Shown here: piece by piece, positions 9,587-19,543 of the stretch | Layout of the letters: the number at the start of each line of letters is the position of its first letter | How positions within the stretch are numbered: the stretch's first letter is position 1 | Source: Kitasatospora aureofaciens | GTDB lineage: Bacteria > Actinomycetota > Actinomycetes > Streptomycetales > Streptomycetaceae | Reading direction: 5' to 3' | DNA length: 64,000 bases | NCBI GenBank assembly: GCA_000720845.1 | Contig: JODU01000015.1 | Coordinates: forward strand, 310,001 to 374,000 | The notes under the pieces: model-generated | Told to the model about the DNA's origin: nothing | Databases searched by the model: none | The model's input: only the letters and a program-made list of their open reading frames with translations | Translations under genes and position numbers: made by a program

Positions 9587-10502
9587 AGCGGATCCTCGGG
9601 TCGAGTACGGCGTACAGGAGGTCGACGACGAGGTTGGCGACAAGGAAGACGAGGACCAGAACGGTGACGAAGCCGACCACGGTCTGGGTGTTCTGGCGCA
9701 GGATGCCCTGGTAGAGCTGGTAGCCGACGCCGTGGATGTTGAAGATCCGCTCGGTGACGATGGCGCCGCCCATCAGGGCGCCGATGTCGGTGCCGATGAA
9801 GGTGACGACGGGGATGAGGGAGTTGCGCAGCAGGTGCCGGGTGATGACCCGGTGGCGCGGCAGGCCCTTGGCGATGGCGGTGCGGACGTAGTCGGAGCTC
9901 CGGTTCTCGGCGATGGAGGTGCGGGTCAGCCGGGTGACGTAGGCCAGCGAGACCGACGCGAGGACCAGTCCGGGGACGATCAGCTCGCCGAAGAGCGCCT
10001 CGGAGGAGACGGCCGGGTCGATCCAGCCCCACTTGACGCCGAGCAGCAGCTGGAGCAGCAGGCCGGTGACGAAGGTGGGCACGGAGATGACGACGAGGGT
10101 CAGCAGCAGCACCCCGGTGTCGACGGGGCGGCCGCGGCGCAGGCCGGTGACGACGCCGAGGATGATGCCGACGACGATCTCGAAGAGGATCGCGACGATG
10201 GTGAGCCGGATGGTGACCGGGAACGCCGTTGCCATCAGCTCGGTGACCGGCTGGCCGTTGAAGGCGGTGCCGAAGTCGCCGGTGAAGACGTTGCCCATGT
10301 AGGTGACGTACTGCCGCCACACGGGCTGGTCGAGGCCGAACTCGTGGCGCAGCTGCGCGGCCGTCGCCGGGTCGCACTCCCGGTCGCCGCACAGGCCCGC
10401 GATGGGATCGCCCATCACGTTGACCATCAGGAAGATCAGCAGCGTGGCCCCGATGAAGACCGGGATCATCTGGAGCAGCCGCCGGACGACGTAGCGTCCC
10501 AT
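9579..10502 (-). CDS. Oligopeptide ABC transporter permease (OppB/DppB type)
   Basis: The protein has 307 residues. It begins MGRYVVRRLLQMIPVFIGA, the usual N-terminal helix of DppB permeases. A periplasmic-side loop with CGDRECDP follows, then five more helices, an EAA loop (TAIAKGLPRHRVITRHLLRN) and the usual C-terminus YAVLDPRIRYA. It lies 9 bases after the binding-protein gene and overlaps the next permease, so expression is coupled. Confidence 0.92.
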   Translation of the reverse strand: MGRYVVRRLLQMIPVFIGATLLIFLMVNVMGDPIAGLCGDRECDPATAAQLRHEFGLDQPVWRQYVTYMGNVFTGDFGTAFNGQPVTELMATAFPVTIRLTIVAILFEIVVGIILGVVTGLRRGRPVDTGVLLLTLVVISVPTFVTGLLLQLLLGVKWGWIDPAVSSEALFGELIVPGLVLASVSLAYVTRLTRTSIAENRSSDYVRTAIAKGLPRHRVITRHLLRNSLIPVVTFIGTDIGALMGGAIVTERIFNIHGVGYQLYQGILRQNTQTVVGFVTVLVLVFLVANLVVDLLYAVLDPRIRYA

Positions 10503-10511
10503 GGCGCCCCC

Positions 10512-12146
10512 TCAGCCGACCTTGATCTCGTTGTAGACCGGGACGCTGAACGGGTTGAGCTTCACGTTGGAGAGCCGGTCCGAGTAGCCGGCGCTGCCGT
10601 TCTGGTACCAGAGCGGGATCGCGGCCATGTTGTCGCGGACGACCTCCTCGGCCTGCTGGAAGGTCTTGACGGCCTCGGCGGTGTCGGTCTGGCCGTTGGC
10701 CTTGTCGACCAGCCCGTCGAAGTCCTTGTTGGACCACTTGCCGTCGTTGGAGGAGGCGTTGGTGTAGTAGAGCGGCTGGAGGAAGTTCTGGATGAGCGGG
10801 TAGTCCATCTGCCAGCCGGCGCGGAAGGGACCGCTCATCTTCTTGCCGGTGATCTGGTTGCGGAAGTCGGCGAAGGTGCCGACCGGGTTGCCGGCGCAGG
10901 CGCGGTCGTTGTCCAGGGCGTTGTTGATGGAGTTGCAGACCGCGTCGACCCACTGCTTGTGGGAGCCGGTGTCGGCGTTGTACGTGATCTTGACCTGGCC
11001 GCCGGGGAGCCCGCCGCCCTCCTTGATCAGCTTCTTGGCCTGGTCGGGGTCGTACTCGCAGGCGTCGCCGCACAGGCCCGGCTTGTAGCCGCCGTCCTTG
11101 CCGAGGACGGGCGAGGTCCAGTCGGTGGCCGGGGTGCGGGTCTGCTGGAAGATCGTGTCGGTGATCTGCTTGCGGTCGATGGCCATGGACAGGCCGGTGC
11201 GGACCTTGTCGGAGCCGGACTTGTTCCAGTCGTCGTCGTAGAACGGGAAGGCCAGGGTCTGGATGATGCCGGCGGGGGTGTTGATGTACCGGTCGCCGAG
11301 GTCGTTCTTGACGTTCTTGAGCTGGGCGGCCGGGACGTCGTCGACGAGGTCGAGGTTGCCCGCGATCAGGTCGGTGTATGCGGTGTTGTTGTCGGTGTAG
11401 ACCTTGAGGTCCACACCGCCGTTCTGCGCCTTGTCCGGGCCGGGGTAGTCGTCCCACTTGCGCAGGGACATCTGTGAGCCGCGGGTGTAGTTGTCGACCT
11501 GGTAGGGGCCGTTGCCGACGGGCTTCTTCAGCCAGGCGTCGTGGTCGTCGAAGAACGCCTTGGGCAGCGGCGCGAAGGCGTTGTAGCCGAGGGTGTCGGG
11601 GAAGCTGGAGAACTTCTGGTTGAGCTTGACGGTGAAGGTGCGCGGGCCGGTCACCCTGAGCCCGGAGAGCGTGTCGGCGCTCTGCGAGCCGCTTTCGGGG
11701 TGCACCTTGTCGTAGCCGTCGATGTACGCGAAGAAGTACGCGTTGCGCTGGTTGTTCTTCAGGCTCGCGCCGTAGTTCCAGGCGTCCACGAAGGACTGGG
11801 CCGTGACCTTCTCGCCGTTGCTGAAGGTCCAGCCGTCCTTGACGGTGACGGTGTAGTTCTGCGAGTCGGAGGTCTCGATCTTCTCGGCGAGCATGTCCTT
11901 GGCCTCGCCGGTCTCGGGGTCGTACTTCTTCAGCCCCCGGAAGACCATGTCGAGGACCTTGCCGCCCTGCACCTCGTTGGTGTTGGCCGGCTCCAGCGGG
12001 TTCTGGGGGTCGCCCCAGGAGGAGCTGAGCACGCCGCCGCCGTCCCCGCCGCTGCCCCCGTCCCCGCCCCCGCCGCCACAGGCCGTCGCCGCGAGGACTA
12101 CCGTCGCCGCGCAAGCGGCCCATTTGGCGTGCGTGGCTCCGCGCAT
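10512..12146 (-). CDS. Peptide-binding lipoprotein of the first oligopeptide transporter (SBP_bac_5 family)
   Basis: This 544-residue extracytoplasmic binding protein starts MRGATHAKWAAC. It has a type II signal peptide with lipobox LAATAC (lipid-modified Cys at about residue 23) and then a Gly/Asp linker. The body has the family 5 solute-binding fold. A strong AGGAGG ribosome site precedes the ATG. It is the first gene of its operon and delivers oligopeptides to the permeases just downstream. The exact substrate cannot be read from sequence. Confidence 0.92.
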   Translation of the reverse strand: MRGATHAKWAACAATVVLAATACGGGGGDGGSGGDGGGVLSSSWGDPQNPLEPANTNEVQGGKVLDMVFRGLKKYDPETGEAKDMLAEKIETSDSQNYTVTVKDGWTFSNGEKVTAQSFVDAWNYGASLKNNQRNAYFFAYIDGYDKVHPESGSQSADTLSGLRVTGPRTFTVKLNQKFSSFPDTLGYNAFAPLPKAFFDDHDAWLKKPVGNGPYQVDNYTRGSQMSLRKWDDYPGPDKAQNGGVDLKVYTDNNTAYTDLIAGNLDLVDDVPAAQLKNVKNDLGDRYINTPAGIIQTLAFPFYDDDWNKSGSDKVRTGLSMAIDRKQITDTIFQQTRTPATDWTSPVLGKDGGYKPGLCGDACEYDPDQAKKLIKEGGGLPGGQVKITYNADTGSHKQWVDAVCNSINNALDNDRACAGNPVGTFADFRNQITGKKMSGPFRAGWQMDYPLIQNFLQPLYYTNASSNDGKWSNKDFDGLVDKANGQTDTAEAVKTFQQAEEVVRDNMAAIPLWYQNGSAGYSDRLSNVKLNPFSVPVYNEIKVG

Positions 12147-12221
12147 GGAGTGCCTCCTCGTGCCCTGACTCGTCCGCTGGTCCGTTCCGGTCCAGCCTCA
12201 GGGGGCGTACTCGGGGGCGCA

Positions 12222-12266
12222 CACCCGTCCGGTCCATACGGGTTGCCGGTGTCCTCCGGACGGGTG
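12222..12266. promoter_or_regulatory. 11-bp inverted repeat upstream of the transporter operon
   Basis: CACCCGTCCGG and CCGGACGGGTG form a perfect inverted repeat separated by 23 bases. It lies between the end of bldKE and the start of the first-transporter binding protein. It could be an operator for that operon or a second transcript-end hairpin; I cannot decide. Confidence 0.4.
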
Positions 12267-12285
12267 CGGGGGCGGCGGCATGCGG

Positions 12286-12324
12286 AAGGGCGGCGGCGGG
12301 AGTCGTCCTCCCGCCGCCGCCCTT
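12286..12324. terminator. Strong hairpin terminator after bldKE
   Basis: A perfect 17-bp stem, AAGGGCGGCGGCGGGAG and CTCCCGCCGCCGCCCTT, has a 5-base loop (TCGTC). It begins about 20 bases beyond the bldKE stop codon, where the bldK transcript should end, and separates the two transporter operons. There is no T-run. Confidence 0.75.
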
Positions 12325-12346
12325 CGGCGCCGTGGTCGCGTGCCGG

Positions 12347-13492
<1,146 letters not shown>

Positions 13493-13519
13493 GGTGATGC
13501 CCCAGTCGCCGGTTTCCGC

Positions 13520-14581
<1,062 letters not shown>

Positions 14582-14591
14582 GGTGGTTCTC

Positions 14592-15569
14592 CTAGGACAG
14601 GCGCACGCGCGGGTCGATGACGGCGTACAGGGCGTCCACGATCAGGTTGAAGACGATGATGAGCGCGGCACTGACCAGCATGACGCCCATCAGCATCGGC
14701 AGGTCCTTGTCAGTGACGGACTTCAGTGCGAGCCGGCCGATCCCGGCCAGGCCGAACGTCATCTCGGTCACCATGCCGCCGCCCATGAGGGCGGACAGGT
14801 CGATGCCGAGGATGGTCACGATGGGAACGAGGGAGCCGCGCCAGGCGTAGCGGAAGAAGGTGTAGTTGCCCGACATGCCCTTGGCGCGGGCCGCCCGCAC
14901 ATGTTCTTCCTGCAGCTGCTCGATCATCGAGGAGCGGCTCATCCGGGTGTAGTTGGCGGTGAAGATGGTCGCCATGACGACCCAGGGGATCAGCAGGCCC
15001 ATGAACCAGCCGCCGAGGTCCTCGGAGAAGGGCACGTACTTCGGCTTGTCCAGCCAGCCCGTCGAGTACACCAGCGGGATCATCACCAGCGGGCCGAGGA
15101 AGTAGATCTGCAGCGAGCTGATGACCAGCGAACCGGAGCTGAACGTCTTGTCGATCCAGGTGCCGCGGAACTTGGCGGCCAGGAGACCGGCGCCGAGGCC
15201 GAGCGTGAGGAAGACGAGCAGGCTGCCGAGGGTCAGCGAGATGGTCACCGGGAAGCGGTCGAGGATCGTGTCCCAGACGTTCTGGTTGTTGGCGAAGGAG
15301 ACGCCGAAGCAGGGGGCGCTGCAGTGGCCGACGGCGAAGTCGCGGCCGGCGAAGATGCCGATCAGGAAGTTCCAGTACTGCACCGGGACCGGCTTGTCGA
15401 GGCCCAGGTTCTGGTGAATGATCGCCAGCGCGTCCGGAGTGCAGTTCTTGCCACAGGCCAGCATGGCCGGGTCCTGCGGGATCGCGAAGAACATGAAGAA
15501 GGTGAAGGCACTGATCAACACCAGGATCAGCGCTGCGCCGAAGGTCCGGCGAATCAGGAATTGAAGCAT
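14592..15569 (-). CDS. bldKC: BldKC-like oligopeptide ABC transporter permease (DppB type)
   Basis: The protein has 325 residues and begins MLQFLIRRTFGAALILVLISA, the first membrane helix of DppB-type permeases. An extracytoplasmic loop with two cysteine pairs (ACGKNC, HCSAPC) follows, then further helices, an EAA loop (RAAKGMSGNYTFFRYAWRGS with a preceding RA) and the end YAVIDPRVRLS. It is separated from bldKB by 112 bases containing a hairpin, so it may be expressed at a lower level. Confidence 0.85.
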   Translation of the reverse strand: MLQFLIRRTFGAALILVLISAFTFFMFFAIPQDPAMLACGKNCTPDALAIIHQNLGLDKPVPVQYWNFLIGIFAGRDFAVGHCSAPCFGVSFANNQNVWDTILDRFPVTISLTLGSLLVFLTLGLGAGLLAAKFRGTWIDKTFSSGSLVISSLQIYFLGPLVMIPLVYSTGWLDKPKYVPFSEDLGGWFMGLLIPWVVMATIFTANYTRMSRSSMIEQLQEEHVRAARAKGMSGNYTFFRYAWRGSLVPIVTILGIDLSALMGGGMVTEMTFGLAGIGRLALKSVTDKDLPMLMGVMLVSAALIIVFNLIVDALYAVIDPRVRLS

Positions 15570-15631
15570 GGCAGACAGCTGCTCTCAGGACTGCGGCAGT
15601 CGGATGGGGAGGTCTGGAGGGGATCAGGGCC

Positions 15632-15665
15632 CGGTGGGGGCGCTCCGCCGCGCGCCCCCACCGGT
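15632..15665 (-). terminator. Intra-operon hairpin between bldKB and bldKC
   Basis: A perfect 13-bp stem, CCGGTGGGGGCGC and GCGCCCCCACCGG, has an 8-base loop. It starts 17 bases past the bldKB stop codon. A partial terminator or 3' stabiliser here would keep the lipoprotein in excess over the permeases and ATPases, as is common for binding-protein genes. Confidence 0.65.
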
Positions 15666-15681
15666 CTCCCGACCGAGCGGA

Positions 15682-17484
15682 CTACTTCTTGAGGAAGATC
15701 CGGGTGACGTCCACGTAGCTCGAGTCCGAGCTGTAGCGGATGCCGCCGATGTTGGAACCGAAGATCTGGAAGACCTTGGTGTAGTAGATCGGGGCGGCCG
15801 GGTTGACTTCCTTGGAGATGTACTCGCTCAGCTCGGCCCAGGCCTTGGTGGCCTCCGCCGTGTCCGAGATCGTCTCGATGCGCTTGATCTCGGAGTTCAC
15901 GTGCTCGTCGTTGATGTGCGAGTAGTTCGACGAACCGTCCTGGATCTGCGTGCCGTCGTACACCGGCGGGATGACCGTGGAGGCGGACGGCCAGTCCTGG
16001 CCCCAGCCGGTCATGTACAGGTCGTAGCCGTTCTTGACCTTGCCGACCTGCTCGTACCAGGTGGCGGAGTCGATCTCCTTCTTCTGGATGTCCAGACCGA
16101 TCTTCTCCAGGGCGTCGGCGATCAGGACGGCCTGCTTCTGGCGGGTCGGCGTGTTGCCGTAGGCGTAGACGAGGCTCTTGCCCTCGAAGCCACCCTCCTT
16201 GATCAGCTTCTTGGCGGCCTCGATGTCACCGTTCGGCTTCTTGAGCCGGTTGAACGGGTCGAACTTGTCGTCGTAGCCCGGGGTCGTGGGCGACATCAGC
16301 GAGTTGGCGACCTCACCGCCGTAGGCGCCACCGTCGGCCTTGAAGACCGAGTCGGAGGGCAGCGCCAGGGTGATCGCGTCACGGAGCTTCTTGTCCTTGA
16401 TGCGGTCCAGATTGAAGTTGAGCTGCCACACGTACGGGGCGTAGCCCTGGATCGTGCGGTTCTTCATCGCGTCCTTGTCGCCGACCACCTTCTGCAGCTG
16501 CGTGGTGGCGACCTGACCCGTGAACATCATGGCGTTCTTGGCCTCGCCCTGGTCGGCGAGGAGGGTCTTGGTCTGGTCCTCGTCGTCGTGGTTCATCGAG
16601 ATGTTGAACCCGTCGACGTACTGGTGGCGCACCGAGTCGGACTTCGGGTCCCACTGGGTGTTCTTGACCAGCTTCATGGACTTGCCCGGCTTGAAGTCGG
16701 CGATCTTGTACGGGCCGACGGCGACGGGGGCGTTGTCGTACTTCTCCTTGGTGTCCGTCTCCTCCGGCACGACGCTGTAACCGGGCATGGTCAGCATCTG
16801 CGGGACGTCGGGACGCGCCTTCTTGAAGTGCATGACGATCGTCTTGTCGTCCGGCGTCTCCAGGACGGAGTCGGGCAGGTGCTTGCCCTTGTCCGGGCCC
16901 GCGTAGGCGTCGCGGTAGGTGGTGCCGTCACCCGACAGCCACTGCTGCAGGTAGGTCGGGCCGTCGGTGATGTAGTTGGCGTAGAGGCGCTCGATCGTGT
17001 GGCGGATGTCCGCCGAGTTGATCGGGTTGCCGTTCGCGTCCTTCAGGTTGTCCTTGAGGGTGTACGTCCAGGTCTTGCCGCCGTCGGACGCCTTGCCGGC
17101 GTCGGTGGCGAGGTCGCCCACGACGGTCAGGTTGCCGTTCTCGTCCTCGTCGTACTGGGTCAGACCGCGGAAGATGAGGCGGCTGAGCAGCTTGCCGTCC
17201 GAGACGTAGATCTGGCCCGGGTCCAGGTGCGAGAAGTCCGCCTCCTGGTACACGGTCGCCACGCCGCCCGGCTTGGCGCCCGGGACCTCGGGGGCCGGGC
17301 CCGTGGACGCCTGCGCGTCGCCGATCTGCACCGGCTTCGACTGCGACTTGGCGTCTTCCTTCTTCTTGCTGTTGTCCTTGGCGGAGCTGCCGCCGTCGCC
17401 GCCGCCGCAGGCGGTGAGGGTCAGGGCGCCGGCTGCGACCGCGACTATGGCGGCCGTGGCGGTGCGGTTGCGGAGAATGCTCAT
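15682..17484 (-). CDS. bldKB: BldKB-like oligopeptide-binding lipoprotein
   Basis: This 600-residue SBP_bac_5 protein starts MSILRNRTATAAIVAVAAGA and has lipobox LTAC (Cys at about 26), then a Gly/Ser/Lys-rich linker. The length equals BldKB of S. coelicolor as I recall it. I chose ATG 17484; the longer upstream frame lacks a signal peptide at its start. It captures peptides outside the membrane for the BldKA/BldKC channel. Confidence 0.87.
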   Translation of the reverse strand: MSILRNRTATAAIVAVAAGALTLTACGGGDGGSSAKDNSKKKEDAKSQSKPVQIGDAQASTGPAPEVPGAKPGGVATVYQEADFSHLDPGQIYVSDGKLLSRLIFRGLTQYDEDENGNLTVVGDLATDAGKASDGGKTWTYTLKDNLKDANGNPINSADIRHTIERLYANYITDGPTYLQQWLSGDGTTYRDAYAGPDKGKHLPDSVLETPDDKTIVMHFKKARPDVPQMLTMPGYSVVPEETDTKEKYDNAPVAVGPYKIADFKPGKSMKLVKNTQWDPKSDSVRHQYVDGFNISMNHDDEDQTKTLLADQGEAKNAMMFTGQVATTQLQKVVGDKDAMKNRTIQGYAPYVWQLNFNLDRIKDKKLRDAITLALPSDSVFKADGGAYGGEVANSLMSPTTPGYDDKFDPFNRLKKPNGDIEAAKKLIKEGGFEGKSLVYAYGNTPTRQKQAVLIADALEKIGLDIQKKEIDSATWYEQVGKVKNGYDLYMTGWGQDWPSASTVIPPVYDGTQIQDGSSNYSHINDEHVNSEIKRIETISDTAEATKAWAELSEYISKEVNPAAPIYYTKVFQIFGSNIGGIRYSSDSSYVDVTRIFLKK

Positions 17485-17593
17485 AGGGACGAATCCACCT
17501 GCCTGTGAGTAGTGAGCACTGCTGGTACGTGGCCGGGGCCGGGCTGAGCGGCACCGAACCGGCCGGGCGAGGATGTGGGGGGTCCCCCTGGCC

Positions 17594-18625
17594 TCAGCGG
17601 TTTCCCTTGGGGTCGAAGGCGTCCCGGATCGAGTCACCGAGGAGGTTGAAGGCCACCATGAAGATCACCATGGCGACGCCGGGGAAGAGCATGTAGTAGG
17701 GGTCCTGCTCGACGATGTCCGCGCCGATGGCGAACATCCGCCCCCAGTCCGGCGTGGGCTCGACGTACCCCACGCCCACGAAGGACAGGAACGCGATGCT
17801 GAGGATGGTGCTCGGCAGCGTGAGCGTCGCCTGTACCAGCGTCGGAGTGACGATGTTGGGCAGCAGCTCCTTGCGGAGGATGCGCCAGGGCGAGGCCCCG
17901 GAGATGCGGGCCGCCTCGATGAACTCCCGGTCGCGCAGGGACATCGTGGCGCCCCGGACGATCCGGGCCATGCTCATCCAGCCCAGGAAGGACAGCACGA
18001 TGATGATCGCGGAGGCGCGCACATAGGTGGGCGTCTCCTTGTCGGGGGCGACGAACACCGTGGTGATGACGGGCATCGCGGCGACGAAGAAGAGCTGGCT
18101 GGGCAGTGCCATGAAGAAGTCGGTGATCCGGCCGAGCCAGTAGTCGATCTTCCCGCCGAAGTAGCCGCCGGCCAGGCCGATCAGGACGCCCAGCACCGTC
18201 ATGATGAGGGTCGCCGCCAGCGCGGTGGCCATCGAGTTGCGCATGCCGTACAGCAGCTGGGTGAACACGTCGCGGCCGAGGCCCGGTTCGATGCCGAACC
18301 AGAAGTCGCCGTCGATGCCGCCGAAGGGCGCGGCCGGCATGGTGAACATGTCCAGGAGGTTGGGGTTCTCCTGCCCGTACAGGGTATACGGGTCCTTGCC
18401 GTAGACCTTCGAGATCAGCGGCGCCGCCGCGGCGATGACGAAGAAGAACAGGACGATGCAGGCAGAGATCACACCGGCCCGGTCGCGCTTGAAGCGCGCC
18501 CACATCAACTGGCCGGGCTTGCGCCCTTCCGGCTCCTTGGGCTTCGGGGCGTCGCCCTGCGGCGCGCTCTCTTTGTCCAAGACGGAAGAGGCTTCAGCAC
18601 CCTCAATCTCGATTGGACTTGTCAT
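17594..18625 (-). CDS. bldKA: BldKA-like oligopeptide ABC transporter permease (DppC type)
   Basis: The protein has 343 residues with a charged cytoplasmic N-terminus of about 50 residues, then six helices. It has an EAA loop (EAARISGASPWRILRKELLPN) and the typical end DSIRDAFDPKGNR. Only a weak ribosome site (GGA) precedes the ATG. This is the first main gene of the bldK operon. Just upstream lie a hairpin and a short leader ORF with a much better ribosome site. Confidence 0.87.
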   Translation of the reverse strand: MTSPIEIEGAEASSVLDKESAPQGDAPKPKEPEGRKPGQLMWARFKRDRAGVISACIVLFFFVIAAAAPLISKVYGKDPYTLYGQENPNLLDMFTMPAAPFGGIDGDFWFGIEPGLGRDVFTQLLYGMRNSMATALAATLIMTVLGVLIGLAGGYFGGKIDYWLGRITDFFMALPSQLFFVAAMPVITTVFVAPDKETPTYVRASAIIIVLSFLGWMSMARIVRGATMSLRDREFIEAARISGASPWRILRKELLPNIVTPTLVQATLTLPSTILSIAFLSFVGVGYVEPTPDWGRMFAIGADIVEQDPYYMLFPGVAMVIFMVAFNLLGDSIRDAFDPKGNR

Positions 18626-18760
18626 GATTCGTCCATTTCACAGGTAGGAGGTCGTCGGGAGTGCACGCGGCCGACGGCCTTCGCACGGCGTACGTCTTCC
18701 GCAGCGCGCGAGGGGAACAACGACGGAGGGGCGACACCGCCCCCGGAGAACCCTGGCTCG

Positions 18761-18780
18761 CGGTCGGCGGCTGCCGACCG
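18761..18780 (-). promoter_or_regulatory. Hairpin between leader ORF and bldKA (possible attenuator)
   Basis: CGGTCGGC and GCCGACCG form a perfect 8-bp stem around the tetraloop GGCT. It starts 13 bases after the stop of the leader ORF and lies 135 bases before bldKA, so translation of the leader could affect its folding. There is no clear T-run. Confidence 0.45.
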
Positions 18781-18793
18781 ACGGCACACGACG

Positions 18794-18916
18794 TCAAGGA
18801 AGTTCGCGACGCCGGGCCGCTGCCGCATCAACCGTGACGGCACTGAACGCACCCGCGGGGCCTACACCTGCCATCGGGGACGACGCGACCCATATGGCGC
18901 TTGTGGCACCTCGCAT
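18794..18916 (-). CDS. 40-residue leader ORF resembling the start of a peptide-binding lipoprotein
   Basis: A near-perfect AGGAGG site lies 5 bases before the ATG. The product starts MRGATSAIWVAS, close to the MRGATHAKWAAC start of the binding protein at 10512-12146, and the DNA is also similar over the ribosome site and first 11 codons. After that the frame has no hydrophobic core and no lipobox Cys, and it ends RRRELP. I read it as the 5' remnant of a binding-protein gene, or a leader peptide for the bldK operon. Whether it is translated is unknown. Confidence 0.5.
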   Translation of the reverse strand: MRGATSAIWVASSPMAGVGPAGAFSAVTVDAAAARRRELP

Positions 18917-19092
18917 GGGTTCCTCCTCATGAATCCGCTGGTTCACCGCAAAGAGGAGCACGCGACACATTCCGGCCACCGGCCGGTGATGGGATCGCCT
19001 GGCACCCTCACGCTCGCGAGCCTGCGCCCCGTCAGCGCGTGACCCGTTTATCCGAGCTCTACGCGCCTAACTATCTGCCATCCTCCGGGGAA

Positions 19093-19107
19093 CGAACCAC
19101 TGGTTCG
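19093..19107. promoter_or_regulatory. Palindromic operator candidate upstream of bldK
   Basis: CGAACCA, a central C, then TGGTTCG gives a perfect 15-bp palindrome. A related half-site, CGGTTCGATC, follows a few bases on. It lies about 180 bases upstream of the leader ORF. The binding protein is unknown. Confidence 0.45.
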
Positions 19108-19215
19108 AGGTCTCGGTTCGATCACAGATAGGGGCCAGATCTTTCAAAATCCGGACAAAGGGTTTGGTACGAGATCGCTGCGAAACGGACTTGTTACACA
19201 TCTAACGGTGGTGAC

Positions 19216-19232
19216 CGTCCGTATAACGGACG
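19216..19232. promoter_or_regulatory. Second palindromic operator candidate upstream of bldK
   Basis: CGTCCGT, ATA, ACGGACG is a perfect 7-3-7 inverted repeat in the AT-richest part of the gap. The size and symmetry fit a dimeric regulator site. The identity of the regulator is unknown. Confidence 0.45.
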
Positions 19233-19487
19233 TCCGCGCGACAGAAATTGATTGCGCGTAACGTGCGGTGGGTGCAAGCTGACCCACAGGTATGTCCCGC
19301 GCCCGGCACGTCCGTCGGCGCCGGCCGCCGGACCGCCCGGCGGGAGCGCCCGCCGGCGCTCCGGGCGGAGTGCTTCCGCGCAGGTTAGTGCGGCTCTGCC
19401 CGCCCTGTGCCGCACCGCCGGAAAATCGAGGGTTTTCCCTACGCCCCGGCCCCACCCGCGTCCCGGCTCCGTCGCCACCACGCCGAA

Positions 19488-19526
19488 CGGCACCGGACAC
19501 CACGTGAGCCGTGGTGTCCGGTGCCG
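19488..19526 (-). terminator. Hairpin terminator after typA
   Basis: A perfect 17-bp stem, CGGCACCGGACACCACG and CGTGGTGTCCGGTGCCG, with loop TGAGC, lies 18 to 56 bases past the typA stop. It is the clear transcript end for typA. Confidence 0.8.
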
Positions 19527-19543
19527 TCGGTCGTGCGGTGGGG

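Larger units (their letters stand above)
18917..19487. other. Long non-coding region upstream of bldK
   Basis: About 570 bases hold no convincing gene. The part from 19040 to 19260 is clearly less GC-rich than its surroundings and contains two good palindromes (listed separately), so it is the likely bldK promoter and operator region. From 19280 to 19480 the DNA is very GC-rich; open frames there have unlikely protein composition. Confidence 0.6.
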
